From: Thermobifida alba
Lineage (GTDB): Bacteria; Actinomycetota; Actinomycetes; Streptosporangiales; Streptosporangiaceae
Reading direction: 5' to 3'
DNA length: 64,000 nucleotides
Assembly: GCF_023208015.1 (NCBI RefSeq)
Contig: NZ_CP051627.1
Location: 992,001 to 1,056,000 of the forward strand
Below are positions 17,638 through 28,970 of the stretch, in pieces. Below the pieces are notes generated by a model. The model had not been told where the DNA came from. It saw nothing but the letters and a program-made list of their open reading frames with translations, and did not search any database. The position numbers and the translations under genes are program-made. Each line of letters begins with the position of its first letter. Within the stretch, counting starts at the first letter, position 1.

Positions 17638-18852
17638 ATGCACGACGACTTCGACCCCGCGGCGTCCGCCGAACGGGTGCGCCGCTGGCGGCTGGTGCTG
17701 GGCAACAAGGCCGAGGACGCCTGCGCCGCGTCGCTCGGCGGCGGCCCGGGCACCGTCCTCACCGGCGACGACGCCCGCATGGACGCCGCGCTCGCCGCCC
17801 TGTACAACCGCTCCGACGAAGGCGTGGAGGACCTCGGCGGGCGGCGCGGCGCCACCCTCGGCGCCTCCGCGCCGAGGGTGGCGCGCTGGCTCGGCGACAT
17901 CCGCGACTACTTCCCCGCCAGCGTGGTCCGGGTCATGCAGCAGGACGCCCTGCACCGGCTCAACCTGCGGCAGCTCCTGCTGGAACCGGAGATGATGGAG
18001 GCCGTCGAACCCGACGTCCACCTCGTGGGCACCCTGCTGTCCCTCAAGGACGTCATGCCCGACACCGCCCGCGAGACGGCGCGCGCCGTGGTCCGCCGGG
18101 TCGTGGAGGACCTGGAACGCAGACTGGCCCAGCACACCCGCTCCACGGTGCAGGGCGCGCTGGACCGCTCGGCGCGCACCACCCGCCCCCGCCGCGTCTC
18201 CGACATCGACTGGGACCGCACCATCCGCCGCAACCTCCAGCACTACCTGCCCGACCACCGCACCGTCGTACCGCAGACCCTCGTCGGCTACGGGCGGCGC
18301 AGCAGGGGCGTGCAGCGCGACGTCGTCCTCGCCGTCGACCAGAGCGGGTCGATGGCCTCCTCCGTGGTCTACGCCAGCGTGTTCGGCGCGGTGCTGGGGT
18401 CGATGCGGACCCTGCGCACCTCCCTGGTGGTGTTCGACACCGCCGTGGTCGACCTCACCGAGCACCTGAGCGACCCCGTGGAGGTGCTGTTCGGCACCCA
18501 GCTCGGCGGCGGCACCGACATCAACCGGGCCATCGCCTACGGCCAGAGCCTCATCACCCGGCCCGCCGACTCGGTGTTCGTGCTCATCAGCGACCTGTAC
18601 GAGGGCGGCATCCGCGACGAGATGGTGCGCCGGGTCGCGGAGATGACCGCGGCCGGGGTGCAGGTGGTGGTGCTGCTGGCGCTCTCCGACGACGGCGCGC
18701 CCGCCTACGACCGCGACAACGCCGCGGCCCTGGCCGCGCTGGGGGTGCCCGCGTTCGCCTGCACCCCCGACCAGTTCCCGGAGCTGATGGCCGCGGCCAT
18801 CCAGGGGCGGCCGCTCACGGCCTGGGTGGAGCAGCACGCGGACTCCGCGTAG
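17638..18852 (+). CDS. vWA-domain protein, partner of MoxR ATPase (YehP-like)
   Basis: Protein of 404 residues from ATG 17638 behind CGGAAGG. The C-terminal von Willebrand A domain has a complete MIDAS: DQSGSM at about residue 234 (DxSxS), a Thr in GGGTDINRAI, and Asp in VLISDLYEGG. The N-terminal half is helical (LNLRQLLLEPEMMEAVEPD) and probably docks onto the MoxR ring. It is the last gene of the cassette and is followed by a hairpin terminator. By family, metal-bound vWA domains deliver the MoxR ATPase to its client. Confidence 0.88.
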   Translation: MHDDFDPAASAERVRRWRLVLGNKAEDACAASLGGGPGTVLTGDDARMDAALAALYNRSDEGVEDLGGRRGATLGASAPRVARWLGDIRDYFPASVVRVMQQDALHRLNLRQLLLEPEMMEAVEPDVHLVGTLLSLKDVMPDTARETARAVVRRVVEDLERRLAQHTRSTVQGALDRSARTTRPRRVSDIDWDRTIRRNLQHYLPDHRTVVPQTLVGYGRRSRGVQRDVVLAVDQSGSMASSVVYASVFGAVLGSMRTLRTSLVVFDTAVVDLTEHLSDPVEVLFGTQLGGGTDINRAIAYGQSLITRPADSVFVLISDLYEGGIRDEMVRRVAEMTAAGVQVVVLLALSDDGAPAYDRDNAAALAALGVPAFACTPDQFPELMAAAIQGRPLTAWVEQHADSA

Positions 18853-18863
18853 CCGGACGGGGC

Positions 18864-18880
18864 CGCGCAGCGCCTGCGCG
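18864..18880. terminator. Hairpin between convergent vWA and methyltransferase-fold genes
   Basis: CGCGCAG and CTGCGCG form a 7-base stem with a CGC loop, 12 bases after the vWA stop and 42 bases from the end of the convergent gene. Confidence 0.5.
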
Positions 18881-18921
18881 CGGGGCCGCGGGTGGGGCGT
18901 GCGGCGGGAACCGCCGACGCC

Positions 18922-19647
18922 TCACCCGGACCCGTGCCGCGCCAGGTAGACCGTGTTGGCGGCCTCGCGCCCCTGCAGGGGGTTGGGGAAGGCGACGGTG
19001 TGCGCCCGCACCTCGGTGAAGACCTCCTCCAGCACCGCGGTGAAGCCCGCGTCGGGCGGATCGTTGGACCACAGGGCGAAGACCCCGCCCGGATGCAGGT
19101 GGCCGGTGAGCCGCCGCAGTCCGGCCGCCTCGTAGAACCCGGCGTGGCCGGGGGACAGCAGGTGCCGCGGCGAGTGGTCGATGTCGACGACGACGGCGTG
19201 GAAACGCCGGCTCGGGGTGTCGGGGTCGAAGCCCTCCTGTGACGCGGCCAGCGCGAAGAAGTCGCCGTGGACCAGACGGCAGCGGGCGTCGCCGGCCAGC
19301 GCGGCCCCCTCCGGCACCAGGCCGCGTTCGGTCCACTCGATCACCTCGCCCAGCGCCTCCACCACGACCAGCGACCCCACCCGCGGGTCCGCCAGCACCG
19401 CACGCGCGGTGTGGCCGAGCCCCAGCCCGCCCACGGCCACGTCGAGGCGCGGCTGCGGCAGCCAGGCCAGGGCCAGCCGCGCCACCTCCACCTCCGCCGT
19501 CGTGAACAGGCTCGACATCAGGTACTCGTCGCCGAGCTTGACCTCGTAGGCGTACTCGCCGAAGACCGGGTCCCAGCGGCGGCGCAGACTGAGCTCCCCC
19601 ATCGGGGTCGGCCTCCAGTCGAGCTCCTGGAAACGGGTGCTCACCAT
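18922..19647 (-). CDS. Spermidine-synthase-like methyltransferase-fold protein
   Basis: Protein of 241 residues. ATG 19647 (MVSTRFQELDWRPTPMGELS) is chosen because GGAGGAG lies 4-5 bases upstream. It has the Rossmann fold of spermidine synthases and their relatives: a glycine-rich loop VGGLGLGHTARAVL, an acidic strand end (VVVEALGEVIEWTER), and VVVDIDHSPRHLL in place of the catalytic D-[TS]-D motif. It probably binds a nucleoside such as SAM or decarboxylated SAM, but the active-site change makes polyamine synthesis doubtful. It diverges from the RNA-repair operon across 139 bases, where an upstream TACAGT (19749-19754) may belong to that operon. Confidence 0.75.
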   Translation of the reverse strand: MVSTRFQELDWRPTPMGELSLRRRWDPVFGEYAYEVKLGDEYLMSSLFTTAEVEVARLALAWLPQPRLDVAVGGLGLGHTARAVLADPRVGSLVVVEALGEVIEWTERGLVPEGAALAGDARCRLVHGDFFALAASQEGFDPDTPSRRFHAVVVDIDHSPRHLLSPGHAGFYEAAGLRRLTGHLHPGGVFALWSNDPPDAGFTAVLEEVFTEVRAHTVAFPNPLQGREAANTVYLARHGSG

Positions 19648-19786
19648 GTGCTCCTCCGATGCTGTGGGGTGCGACGAGCATGCCACGTCCGGGCGCGCCG
19701 CGCCGCCGGGACCGGAGAAAATCGGTGGCCCCGCGCCGCGGCCGCCCCTACAGTCGTCGCAGCACCCGGCGTCGAAAGCACCGATC

Positions 19787-21574
19787 ATGTGGTTTGCCTA
19801 CCCCCGTACCCCGCACCTGCCCTGGTCCCCGGGGGCGAGCGCGGACGACGTGCGGACCAGCGGCCTGGCAGGGCTGGCGGGCCGCGAGGTCGTGGTCACC
19901 GAGAAGCTCGACGGGGAGAACACCACCCTGTACCCCGACGGGCTGCACGCCCGGTCCCTGGACTCCGCCCACCACCCCTCCCGCGCCTGGATCAAGGCCC
20001 TGCACGGCCGGATCGCCCGCGCCCTCCCGCCCGGCCGGCGGGTGTGCGGCGAGAACATGTACGCGCGCCACTCCCTCGCCTACCCCGCCCTGGACAGCTG
20101 GTTCTACGCCTTCTCCGTGTGGGACGGCGACCACTGCCTGGACTGGGACGCCACCGTGCGCGTCACCCGGCGGCTGGGCCTGCCGACACCGCCGGTGCTG
20201 TGGCGCGGCGTCTTCGACGAGCGGGCCCTGCGCGCGCTGCGCGTGGACACCGCCCGCCAGGAGGGCTACGTGGTGCGCACCGTCGACGGCTTCTCCTACG
20301 ACGAGTTCGCCCACCGCGTCGCCAAGTGGGTGCGCCCCCACCACGTGCAGACCGACGAGCACTGGATGTCCGCGCCCGTCGTCCCCAACGGGCTGGCGCC
20401 CACCGCAGCCCTGTGGGAGGTGCGCTCCGGAGCCGAACCGGACCCCGAGGCGCTGCTCGCCGCCCTGGACCTCACCCCCGCCGACCTGTGCGGGCCCGCG
20501 GCGGCCACCCCCGCGGACGCCGCGCACGCCCGGGCCGCGGCGGCCGACGCCGCCTCCCGCCTCGACCTGCTGGGCCGCACCGGCGACGCCCGCCTCACCG
20601 GGGTGCTGGCCGCCCTGCTGCACCGCACCCGCCGCGCCTGGCTGGCCCCCCGCCTGACGGACCGGCTCGGCCCCCGCCAGGCCCGCCGCACCGCCGACCT
20701 GGTCGGCCTGCACGGCCTGCTGCACCGCGACTTCCCCGACGAGCAGCGGCGCACCGGACTGGCCGGCCTGGCCGAGGCCGCCGACCTGGGCGTGCTGCAC
20801 GCCCTGGCCGCCGCCGTCCTCACCGGACGCGACGACGCCGAAGCCGAGGAGGCCCGCGACCGGGTCGCCTGGTCCGAACTGCACGCCGAGGACGCCGGAC
20901 TGCTCGGCGAGGCGCCCCTGGAGACCCTGCGCGCCCAGCTGCGCGACGAGTTCGCCCACGGCGACCCCGACACGGCGGACCGCCGCTGGGCCGAGGCGCG
21001 GCGCGCGTTCACCCGGGGACGCATCGGCACCGCCGCGGAGGCGGCCGCGCTGACCTGGCGGTGGCGCAACGGCGCCTTCCCCCGCCTCGTCGTCACCGTC
21101 GGACCGTCCGGCAGCGGCAAGAGCACCTTCGCCCGCTCCCTGCCCGCGGTCCACACCGTCGTCTCCCTCGACGACCTGCGCCGGGACCGCGGCTCCCGCG
21201 CCGACCAGCGCGCCAACCGCGCAGTCCTCGACGAGGGCCTGCACCGGCTCGACGCCGCCCTGCGCGACGCGGCGCCCGACGGGGGCACCGTGGTGTGGGA
21301 CGCCACCGCCCTCAACCGGCACCAGCGCTCCCTGGTCCACGCCGTGGCCCGCCGCCGCGACGCGCTCCTCACCCACGCGGTGTGGCTGCTCGACGAGGAC
21401 GACCTGGCCCGCCGCAACACCGCCCGCGACCACCCGGTTCCCCCCGCGGTACTGGACGGCCAGCTGCGCCGCTACGAACCGCCCTACCCGGACGAGGCCC
21501 ACCGCACCTGGTACGTCGGAGCCGGCGGCGGAATCGGCGACACCGCGGGCGGCCTGCACGACGAGGAGGACTGA
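19787..21574 (+). CDS. RNA ligase-polynucleotide kinase fusion
   Basis: Protein of 595 residues. The N-terminal ATP-dependent RNA ligase domain has motif I EKLDGEN with AMP-accepting Lys at about 40, motif III FYAFSVWD, motif IV EGYVVRT and motif V AKWVRPHH. A helical middle region (about 230-430, RLTGVLAALLHRTRRAW) lacks clear catalytic residues. The C-terminal kinase domain has P-loop GPSGSGKST (439-447) and WDATALNRHQRS, as in T4 Pnkp-type 5'-kinases. It can be expected to phosphorylate 5'-OH ends and seal RNA. The ATG follows no Shine-Dalgarno. The stop lies 3 bases before the next start, so this and the end-processing protein form one operon. Confidence 0.87.
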   Translation: MWFAYPRTPHLPWSPGASADDVRTSGLAGLAGREVVVTEKLDGENTTLYPDGLHARSLDSAHHPSRAWIKALHGRIARALPPGRRVCGENMYARHSLAYPALDSWFYAFSVWDGDHCLDWDATVRVTRRLGLPTPPVLWRGVFDERALRALRVDTARQEGYVVRTVDGFSYDEFAHRVAKWVRPHHVQTDEHWMSAPVVPNGLAPTAALWEVRSGAEPDPEALLAALDLTPADLCGPAAATPADAAHARAAAADAASRLDLLGRTGDARLTGVLAALLHRTRRAWLAPRLTDRLGPRQARRTADLVGLHGLLHRDFPDEQRRTGLAGLAEAADLGVLHALAAAVLTGRDDAEAEEARDRVAWSELHAEDAGLLGEAPLETLRAQLRDEFAHGDPDTADRRWAEARRAFTRGRIGTAAEAAALTWRWRNGAFPRLVVTVGPSGSGKSTFARSLPAVHTVVSLDDLRRDRGSRADQRANRAVLDEGLHRLDAALRDAAPDGGTVVWDATALNRHQRSLVHAVARRRDALLTHAVWLLDEDDLARRNTARDHPVPPAVLDGQLRRYEPPYPDEAHRTWYVGAGGGIGDTAGGLHDEED

Positions 21575-21577
21575 ACC

Positions 21578-24443
<2,866 letters not shown>

Positions 24444-24448
<5 letters not shown>

Positions 24449-24468
24449 GCGGCGGCCCGCCCCTCAGC
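24444..24468. terminator. Palindrome spanning both stop codons of convergent genes
   Basis: GCTGAG (24444-24449) and CTCAGC (24463-24468) pair around a GC-rich loop. The arms contain the TGA codons of both the RNA-repair gene and the response-regulator gene, so this acts in both directions if at all. Confidence 0.4.
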
Positions 24469-25111
24469 CGCGGCCCCGCAGGTAGGCCAGGACCGCGAGG
24501 ACACGGCGGTTGACGTCCTGCGACGGCGGCAGGTCGAGTTTGGCGAGGATGTTGCCGACGTGCTTGCCGACCGCCGCCTCGCTGACGACGAGCGCGCGGG
24601 CGATCGCCGTGTTGGAGTGCCCCTCGGCGATGAGCGCCAGCACGTCCAGCTCACGCGGGGTGAGCCGCTCCATCGGGTCGTCGCGGCGGCGCAGCAGCCG
24701 CCGCACCACCTCCGGGTCGATGACCGTCGCCCCGTCCACCACCCGGCGCAGGGTCCGCGCGAACTCCGCGACGTCGGCCACCCGGTCCTTGAGCAGGTAC
24801 CCCAGGCCCGCACCGGCGGAGGAGTCGAGCAGTTCGGCGGCGTAGTCCTGCACCACGTACTGGCTGAGCGCCACCACCGCCAGGTCGGGGCGTTCCGCGC
24901 GCAGCCGCACGGCCGCCCGCAACCCGTCGTCGCGGTGCCCGGGCGGCATGCGGATGTCGGTGACCAGCAGCTCGGGCCGGTGGCGGCGGACCGCCGCCAC
25001 CAGCGCGTCGGCGTCGCCGACCGCCTCGGCCACGTGGAAGCCGAAGCGCTCCAACAGGCCGACCAGGCCCTCCCGCAACAGCACCCCGTCCTCGGCGAGG
25101 ACCACGCTCAC
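24464..25111 (-). CDS. NarL/FixJ-family response regulator
   Basis: Protein of 215 residues. The receiver domain has the acidic pocket (VVLAEDGVLLREG), phospho-acceptor Asp in LLVTDIRMPPG and the conserved Lys in GYLLKDRVADVAEF. The C-terminal LuxR-type helix-turn-helix reads LTPRELDVLALIAEGHSNTA followed by VSEAAVGKHVGNIL. GTG 25111 overlaps the kinase stop by four bases (GTGA), so the two are coupled. The divergent ABC exporter genes 1.5 kb away are the likely target, as is usual for kinase/regulator/exporter sets; a 20-base palindrome in the gap may be its operator. Confidence 0.92.
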   Translation of the reverse strand: MSVVLAEDGVLLREGLVGLLERFGFHVAEAVGDADALVAAVRRHRPELLVTDIRMPPGHRDDGLRAAVRLRAERPDLAVVALSQYVVQDYAAELLDSSAGAGLGYLLKDRVADVAEFARTLRRVVDGATVIDPEVVRRLLRRRDDPMERLTPRELDVLALIAEGHSNTAIARALVVSEAAVGKHVGNILAKLDLPPSQDVNRRVLAVLAYLRGRG

Positions 25112-26439
25112 AGCTGGTTCGGACCGCACGGAAGCTCCACTCTCACCACGGTCGGACCGCCGACCGGACTGGACAGGACCAGGGTGCCGCCGACCGCCGC
25201 CACCCGGTCGGACAGCCCGGACAGGCCGGTGCCGCCGCGCTCCTCGGCACCGCCGCGGCCGTCGTCGCGCACCTGCAGCGACAGCACCGCGCCGTCGCCG
25301 CGCACGGTCACCTCGGCCCGGCGCGCACCGCTGTGCTTGGCCACGTTCGACAGGGCCTCGGCCGCGACGAAGTACGCCGTGGACTCGATGGGAGCCGGCG
25401 GCCGTTCCGGCAGGTCGGCGTCGACGGTGACGGCAACGGCGCAGCGGTCGGCCAGCTCCCGCAGCGCCGGAACCAGCCCGCGGTCGGTGAGGATCGCCGG
25501 ATGGATGCCGTGGACGAACTCCCGGAACTCGGCGAGCAGCTGCTTGGCCTCCTCGTGGGCGGCCGCGACCGACGCGGACGCGGGAGAGTCGGGCGGCAGG
25601 TCCAGGCGGGCCATGCCCAGCCGCAGGGTGAGGTTGACCAGCCGCTGCTGGGCCCCGTCGTGCAGGTCGCGTTCGATACGGCGGCGCTCGGCCGTGAACG
25701 CGTTCGCGATCCGGGCGCGCGACCGCGCCACCTCCGACAGCTCTGCCCGCAGCCGCCGCGCCGAGCCGCCCCCCAGCAGCGCCCGGCCCAGGGCGGCCTG
25801 CCCCGCCGCGAGCAGACCCGCCAGGTATCCGAGCACGGGCAGCGCCGCCACCCCGACCAGCATGACCAGCAGCGCACCGCCCGCCCCCGAGACCACGACC
25901 GGACCGAACACGGCCGGCCCGCCACCGGACAGGACGATCAGCGGGGCCGCCAGCACGGTGCCCACCAGCAGGAGCAGCGGCGCCACGACGCAGCAGGCCG
26001 CGACGGCCGCGGGCACGGCGACGACGGCGTGCGCCACCTCCCGCCACACCTCCGGATCGGTGTAGCGGGCGCGCAGCCGCCGCCAGCCGTCGCCGTCGGA
26101 CGGTTCGGGGCGCGGCGGCAGCGGACGCCCGTCCACCAGGCCCAGCCGCAGCCGTTCCACCGCGGTCACCGGCGCGACCGCCACCGGGGCCACCGCGGCC
26201 GCCAGGGCCACGCCCACCAGCGCCACGGCCGCCGCCAGCCCCGCACCGGTCCACCACCGCGCCAGCACCGCCCAGGCCACGACGGTCCCCGCCGCGACCG
26301 GCAGCAGCGCCGGAAGCGCCGCCGTCACCGGCAGCGGCGCGGACAGCAGGTAGCCGAGCGCGCGCCACGGCCAGCCCGACACCAGGTAGCGGGGAACGGC
26401 CAGCGCCCTCAGCAGAGTCGCGGGAGCTCGATCGGCCAC
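25108..26439 (-). CDS. Sensor histidine kinase (NarX/DesK-like)
   Basis: Protein of 443 residues from GTG 26439 (VADRAPATLLRALAVPRYL). Two hydrophobic blocks at about residues 25-115 and 165-240 supply membrane helices (LPALLPVAAGTVVAWAVLA, VVAPLLLLVGTVLAAPLIVL), with little extracellular sequence, so it senses the membrane or an intramembrane ligand. A HisKA_3 dimerisation helix carries the phosphorylated His (ERRRIERDLHDGAQQRL), and the ATPase domain has NVAKHSGARR, RDDGRGG and GGTGLSGLSDRVAAVGG. It sits at the head of the two-gene operon with the response regulator. Signal unknown. Confidence 0.9.
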   Translation of the reverse strand: MADRAPATLLRALAVPRYLVSGWPWRALGYLLSAPLPVTAALPALLPVAAGTVVAWAVLARWWTGAGLAAAVALVGVALAAAVAPVAVAPVTAVERLRLGLVDGRPLPPRPEPSDGDGWRRLRARYTDPEVWREVAHAVVAVPAAVAACCVVAPLLLLVGTVLAAPLIVLSGGGPAVFGPVVVSGAGGALLVMLVGVAALPVLGYLAGLLAAGQAALGRALLGGGSARRLRAELSEVARSRARIANAFTAERRRIERDLHDGAQQRLVNLTLRLGMARLDLPPDSPASASVAAAHEEAKQLLAEFREFVHGIHPAILTDRGLVPALRELADRCAVAVTVDADLPERPPAPIESTAYFVAAEALSNVAKHSGARRAEVTVRGDGAVLSLQVRDDGRGGAEERGGTGLSGLSDRVAAVGGTLVLSSPVGGPTVVRVELPCGPNQL

Positions 26440-26496
26440 GCACCGATCGTAGGCGCCGACCGCCGCACCCGGCCATCCGCCCAGACCCCCCGGAAA

Positions 26497-26516
26497 GGGT
26501 GGGGCCAGCCCCACCC
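26497..26516. repeat. Perfect inverted repeat between divergent TCS and ABC genes
   Basis: GGGTGGGGC and GCCCCACCC flank CA, a perfect 9-base inverted repeat 58 bases upstream of the kinase start and about 145 bases before the ABC gene. It could be an operator for the regulator encoded beside it or a hairpin in the leader RNA. Confidence 0.4.
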
Positions 26517-26609
26517 CCGGACCGGAGGTGGACGTAGTGACGGACCGCGCCCGCCGGTGGTGTGCTCGACACCGCCCCCGAGGACCCGACACGAAAGGAC
26601 GAGGAACGC

Positions 26610-26660
26610 ATGCCGACAGAACCGGGACGGCGGGACACGGCGGCGGGGCGGGCCGCGTGA
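26610..26660 (+). CDS. Possible 16-codon leader ORF upstream of ABC ATPase
   Basis: ATG 26610 behind CGAGGAACGC opens a 16-residue frame (MPTEPGRRDTAAGRAA) whose TGA overlaps the GTGATG start region of the ABC gene. It may simply place ribosomes at the ATPase start. The peptide has no recognised family and could be chance. Confidence 0.25.
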   Translation: MPTEPGRRDTAAGRAA

Positions 26661-27556
26661 TGCTGGAACTGGAGAACGTCACCAAGACCTACCGGGGCGG
26701 CACCCGGGCCGTCGACGGCCTGACGCTGCGCCTGGGCACCGGCCTGCTGGGGCTGCTCGGCCCCAACGGCGCGGGCAAGTCCACCCTGATACGGATCGCG
26801 GCCACCGTCACCCGGCCCTCCGCCGGCACCGTCCGCTACCGCGGCGTCGACGCCGTCGCCCGCCCCGACCCGCTGCGCCGCGTCCTCGGCTACCTGCCGC
26901 AGGACTTCGGCGGCTATCCCAACCTCTCGGCCCGGGAGTTCCTGGCCTACCTCGCCGCGGTCAGGGGCATGCCCGCCCGGACCGCCCGCAGGCGCATCGC
27001 TGAACTGCTGGAACTGGTGAACCTGGCGGACGCCGCACGGCGCCCGCTCGGCGGCTAGTCGGGCGGCATGCTGCGGCGGGTCGGCATCGCCCAGGCGCTG
27101 CTCGCCGACCCGCGGGTGCTCATCGTGGACGAGCCCACGGCCGGCCTGGACCCCGAGGAACGCGTCCGGTTCCGTTCCCTGCTCGGCGACCTGGCGGCGG
27201 ACCGGACCGTGGTCCTGTCCACGCACATCGTCTCCGACGTCGAGTCCGTCGCCGCTGACCTCGCGGTCGTCGTCCGCGGCCGCCTGGTCTACCGGGGCAG
27301 CCCCGAGCAGCTGCGGGACCGGGCGCGGGGACGGGTCTGGCAGGTCACCGCCGCCCCGCAGGAGGCCGCGGCGCTGCAACGCCGCTTCCCGGTCAGCCGG
27401 ATCGTGCACACCGGCGACGGCGTGCGGATGCGGCTGGTCGCCGAGGAGCCCCCGCACCGCGACGGCCGGCCGTGCGACCCCGACCTGGAGGACGCCTACC
27501 TCGCGCTCCTCCAAGACGGCGCAGCGCGCCCGGGCCCGGGGGAGGAGCGGTGGTGA
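26660..27556 (+). pseudogene. ABC exporter ATPase interrupted by in-frame amber codon
   Basis: ATP-binding subunit of an ABC-2 exporter, 298 codons if read through. Walker A (GLLGPNGAGKSTLIRIAA), the Q-loop (GYLPQDFGGYPN), Walker B with its Glu (VLIVDEPTAGLDPEE) and the switch His (VLSTHIVSDVE) are all intact. The frame is broken only by TAG at 27056-27058, directly before SGGM of the ABC signature. Relatives commonly have YSGGM there, so a single TAC-to-TAG change would explain it. The reading frame after the stop keeps normal codon use. Restart at ATG 27068 would lose the signature, so separate halves should not work. Recent inactivation, a sequencing error or readthrough remain open. Confidence 0.85.
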
Positions 27557-28947
27557 GGCAGATGCGCGCGGCCGCCGGAACCGCCCTGGCAACCTGGCGG
27601 CAGCGGGTCAGGGAACCGTCGTTCCTGGCGGCGCTGCTGGCGTCGGCCGCACTCGCCCACCTGGCGGTCCCGGACCCCGAGTCGCGCTGGGTCGTGGTGG
27701 GCCTGGGGGAGTACCGGGCCGAGTACAACAGCGCCTACGTCGGCACGGCCGCGGCGCTGTCGGGCGCGCTGTGGCTGTCGCTGGCGGGCTTCTACGTGGT
27801 CACCGGAACCGGCGGGCGGGGCGGGGCCGCCGGGCTCGCGCAGGTGCTCGCGGCGGGCCCGCTGCGCGGCTGGGCCCATTACGCCGGCCGTTTCACCGGG
27901 AACCTCGCGGTCCTCGCCGACGCCGTCCCCGGGCTGCGGAAGGGGGCGGGCACCCTCGTCTGGTTCCCCGTGTGGCTGGCTCTCGTGATCGCGGCCCAGG
28001 GCAGGGTCCTGGGGACCGGGCCGGTCGCCGAGTCCATGCGGGACCAGATGGCCGGGCAGGGGATCGAGGCGGACACGGCCGAGTTCGCGGTGGGGCTGAT
28101 GCAGATCGACTCCACGGCGGGCGTGTTCTCGTGGTCGGGGTTCGAGCTGCCGTGGGGCTACCTGGCGGAGCGCCTCGCCGTGGTGCTCGGCGCTCTCCTG
28201 GTGGCGCTCCTGCCCGCCCTGTGGTTCCGGCGCGCCGCCCCCGGCCGGGGGCGGCGCGCGGCGGACGGGGCGCCGGAGGCGCCGCGGCCGTGGCGGCGGG
28301 TGGCCTACCGGGGGCTGGCGGCGGCGCCGGACCGGAGCCTCGGCGCGTTTGCGAGGACGGTCGCCGCACGGTCGCGGGTCCTGGCACGGAGCATGCCGCG
28401 CTGGTGGTGGGCGGTCGCCGCGGCGGTGAACGCGGCGGCCCTGGCCGTCCCCGGCGGGACGGTGCCGGCGGTGCTGCTCGCGGCGTGGATCTGGCCCGTC
28501 CTGCTCTGGTCGGGACTGGGCACCCGGCATCCGGGGCGCGGCGACGTCGACGCCGTGCTGGCCGCCTGCCCCGCACGCCGCCGGCGCGTGGCGGCGGAGT
28601 GGGCGGCCGGGATGCTCCTGACCGCCCTCACCGGCCTGGGGCCCCTCGTCCGCATGGCGGCGACGGCGGACTGGCCCGGCGTGGCCGCCTGGGCGGGCGG
28701 GGCCGCGTTCGTCGCCTCGCTGGCCCTCGTGCTCGGCACGGTCTCGGGCACGCGGCGGCTGTTCCAGGCCGGGTACACGCCCCTGTGGTACCTCGTCCTC
28801 AACGGCGTGTCGGCGGTGGACTTCCTCGGTGCGGTGCGGGTTGGCGGCCGACTGGCCGGACCGCCTCCCGGAGCGGTCCTCCTGGCCGCGGTCGCCCTGT
28901 TCGCCGCCGCCGTCGCCGTCGCCGAACTCCGGCACGCCCGGCGCTGA
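27553..28947 (+). CDS. ABC-2-type exporter permease
   Basis: Membrane protein of 464 residues from GTG 27553, overlapping the ATPase stop by GTGA. Hydrophobic segments are seen at about 60-85, 140-160, 205-230 and through the C-terminal half (VLLAAVALFAAAVAVAEL at the end), with arginine-rich loops between. It was presumably the membrane partner of the interrupted ATPase. In its N-terminal half RFTGNLAVLADAVPGLRKGA runs straight from one transmembrane region into a segment that, in relatives I recall, lies several helices later. An internal deletion is therefore possible. Substrate unknown. Confidence 0.68.
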   Translation: MRQMRAAAGTALATWRQRVREPSFLAALLASAALAHLAVPDPESRWVVVGLGEYRAEYNSAYVGTAAALSGALWLSLAGFYVVTGTGGRGGAAGLAQVLAAGPLRGWAHYAGRFTGNLAVLADAVPGLRKGAGTLVWFPVWLALVIAAQGRVLGTGPVAESMRDQMAGQGIEADTAEFAVGLMQIDSTAGVFSWSGFELPWGYLAERLAVVLGALLVALLPALWFRRAAPGRGRRAADGAPEAPRPWRRVAYRGLAAAPDRSLGAFARTVAARSRVLARSMPRWWWAVAAAVNAAALAVPGGTVPAVLLAAWIWPVLLWSGLGTRHPGRGDVDAVLAACPARRRRVAAEWAAGMLLTALTGLGPLVRMAATADWPGVAAWAGGAAFVASLALVLGTVSGTRRLFQAGYTPLWYLVLNGVSAVDFLGAVRVGGRLAGPPPGAVLLAAVALFAAAVAVAELRHARR

Positions 28948-28970
28948 GCCGCCGCGGAGCGGCGGCTCAG
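28944..28970. terminator. Perfect bidirectional hairpin containing both stop codons
   Basis: CTGAGCCGCCGC (28944-28955), a GGA loop and GCGGCGGCTCAG (28959-28970) form a perfect 12-pair stem. The TGA of the permease gene lies in the left arm and the TGA of the convergent oxidoreductase gene in the right arm. Confidence 0.75.

Noticed and set aside
19787-21574. DNA ligase identity for the KLDGEN protein
   Set aside because: Length, motif spacing, kinase fusion and the neighbouring MJ1316/2H/PAP protein point to RNA.
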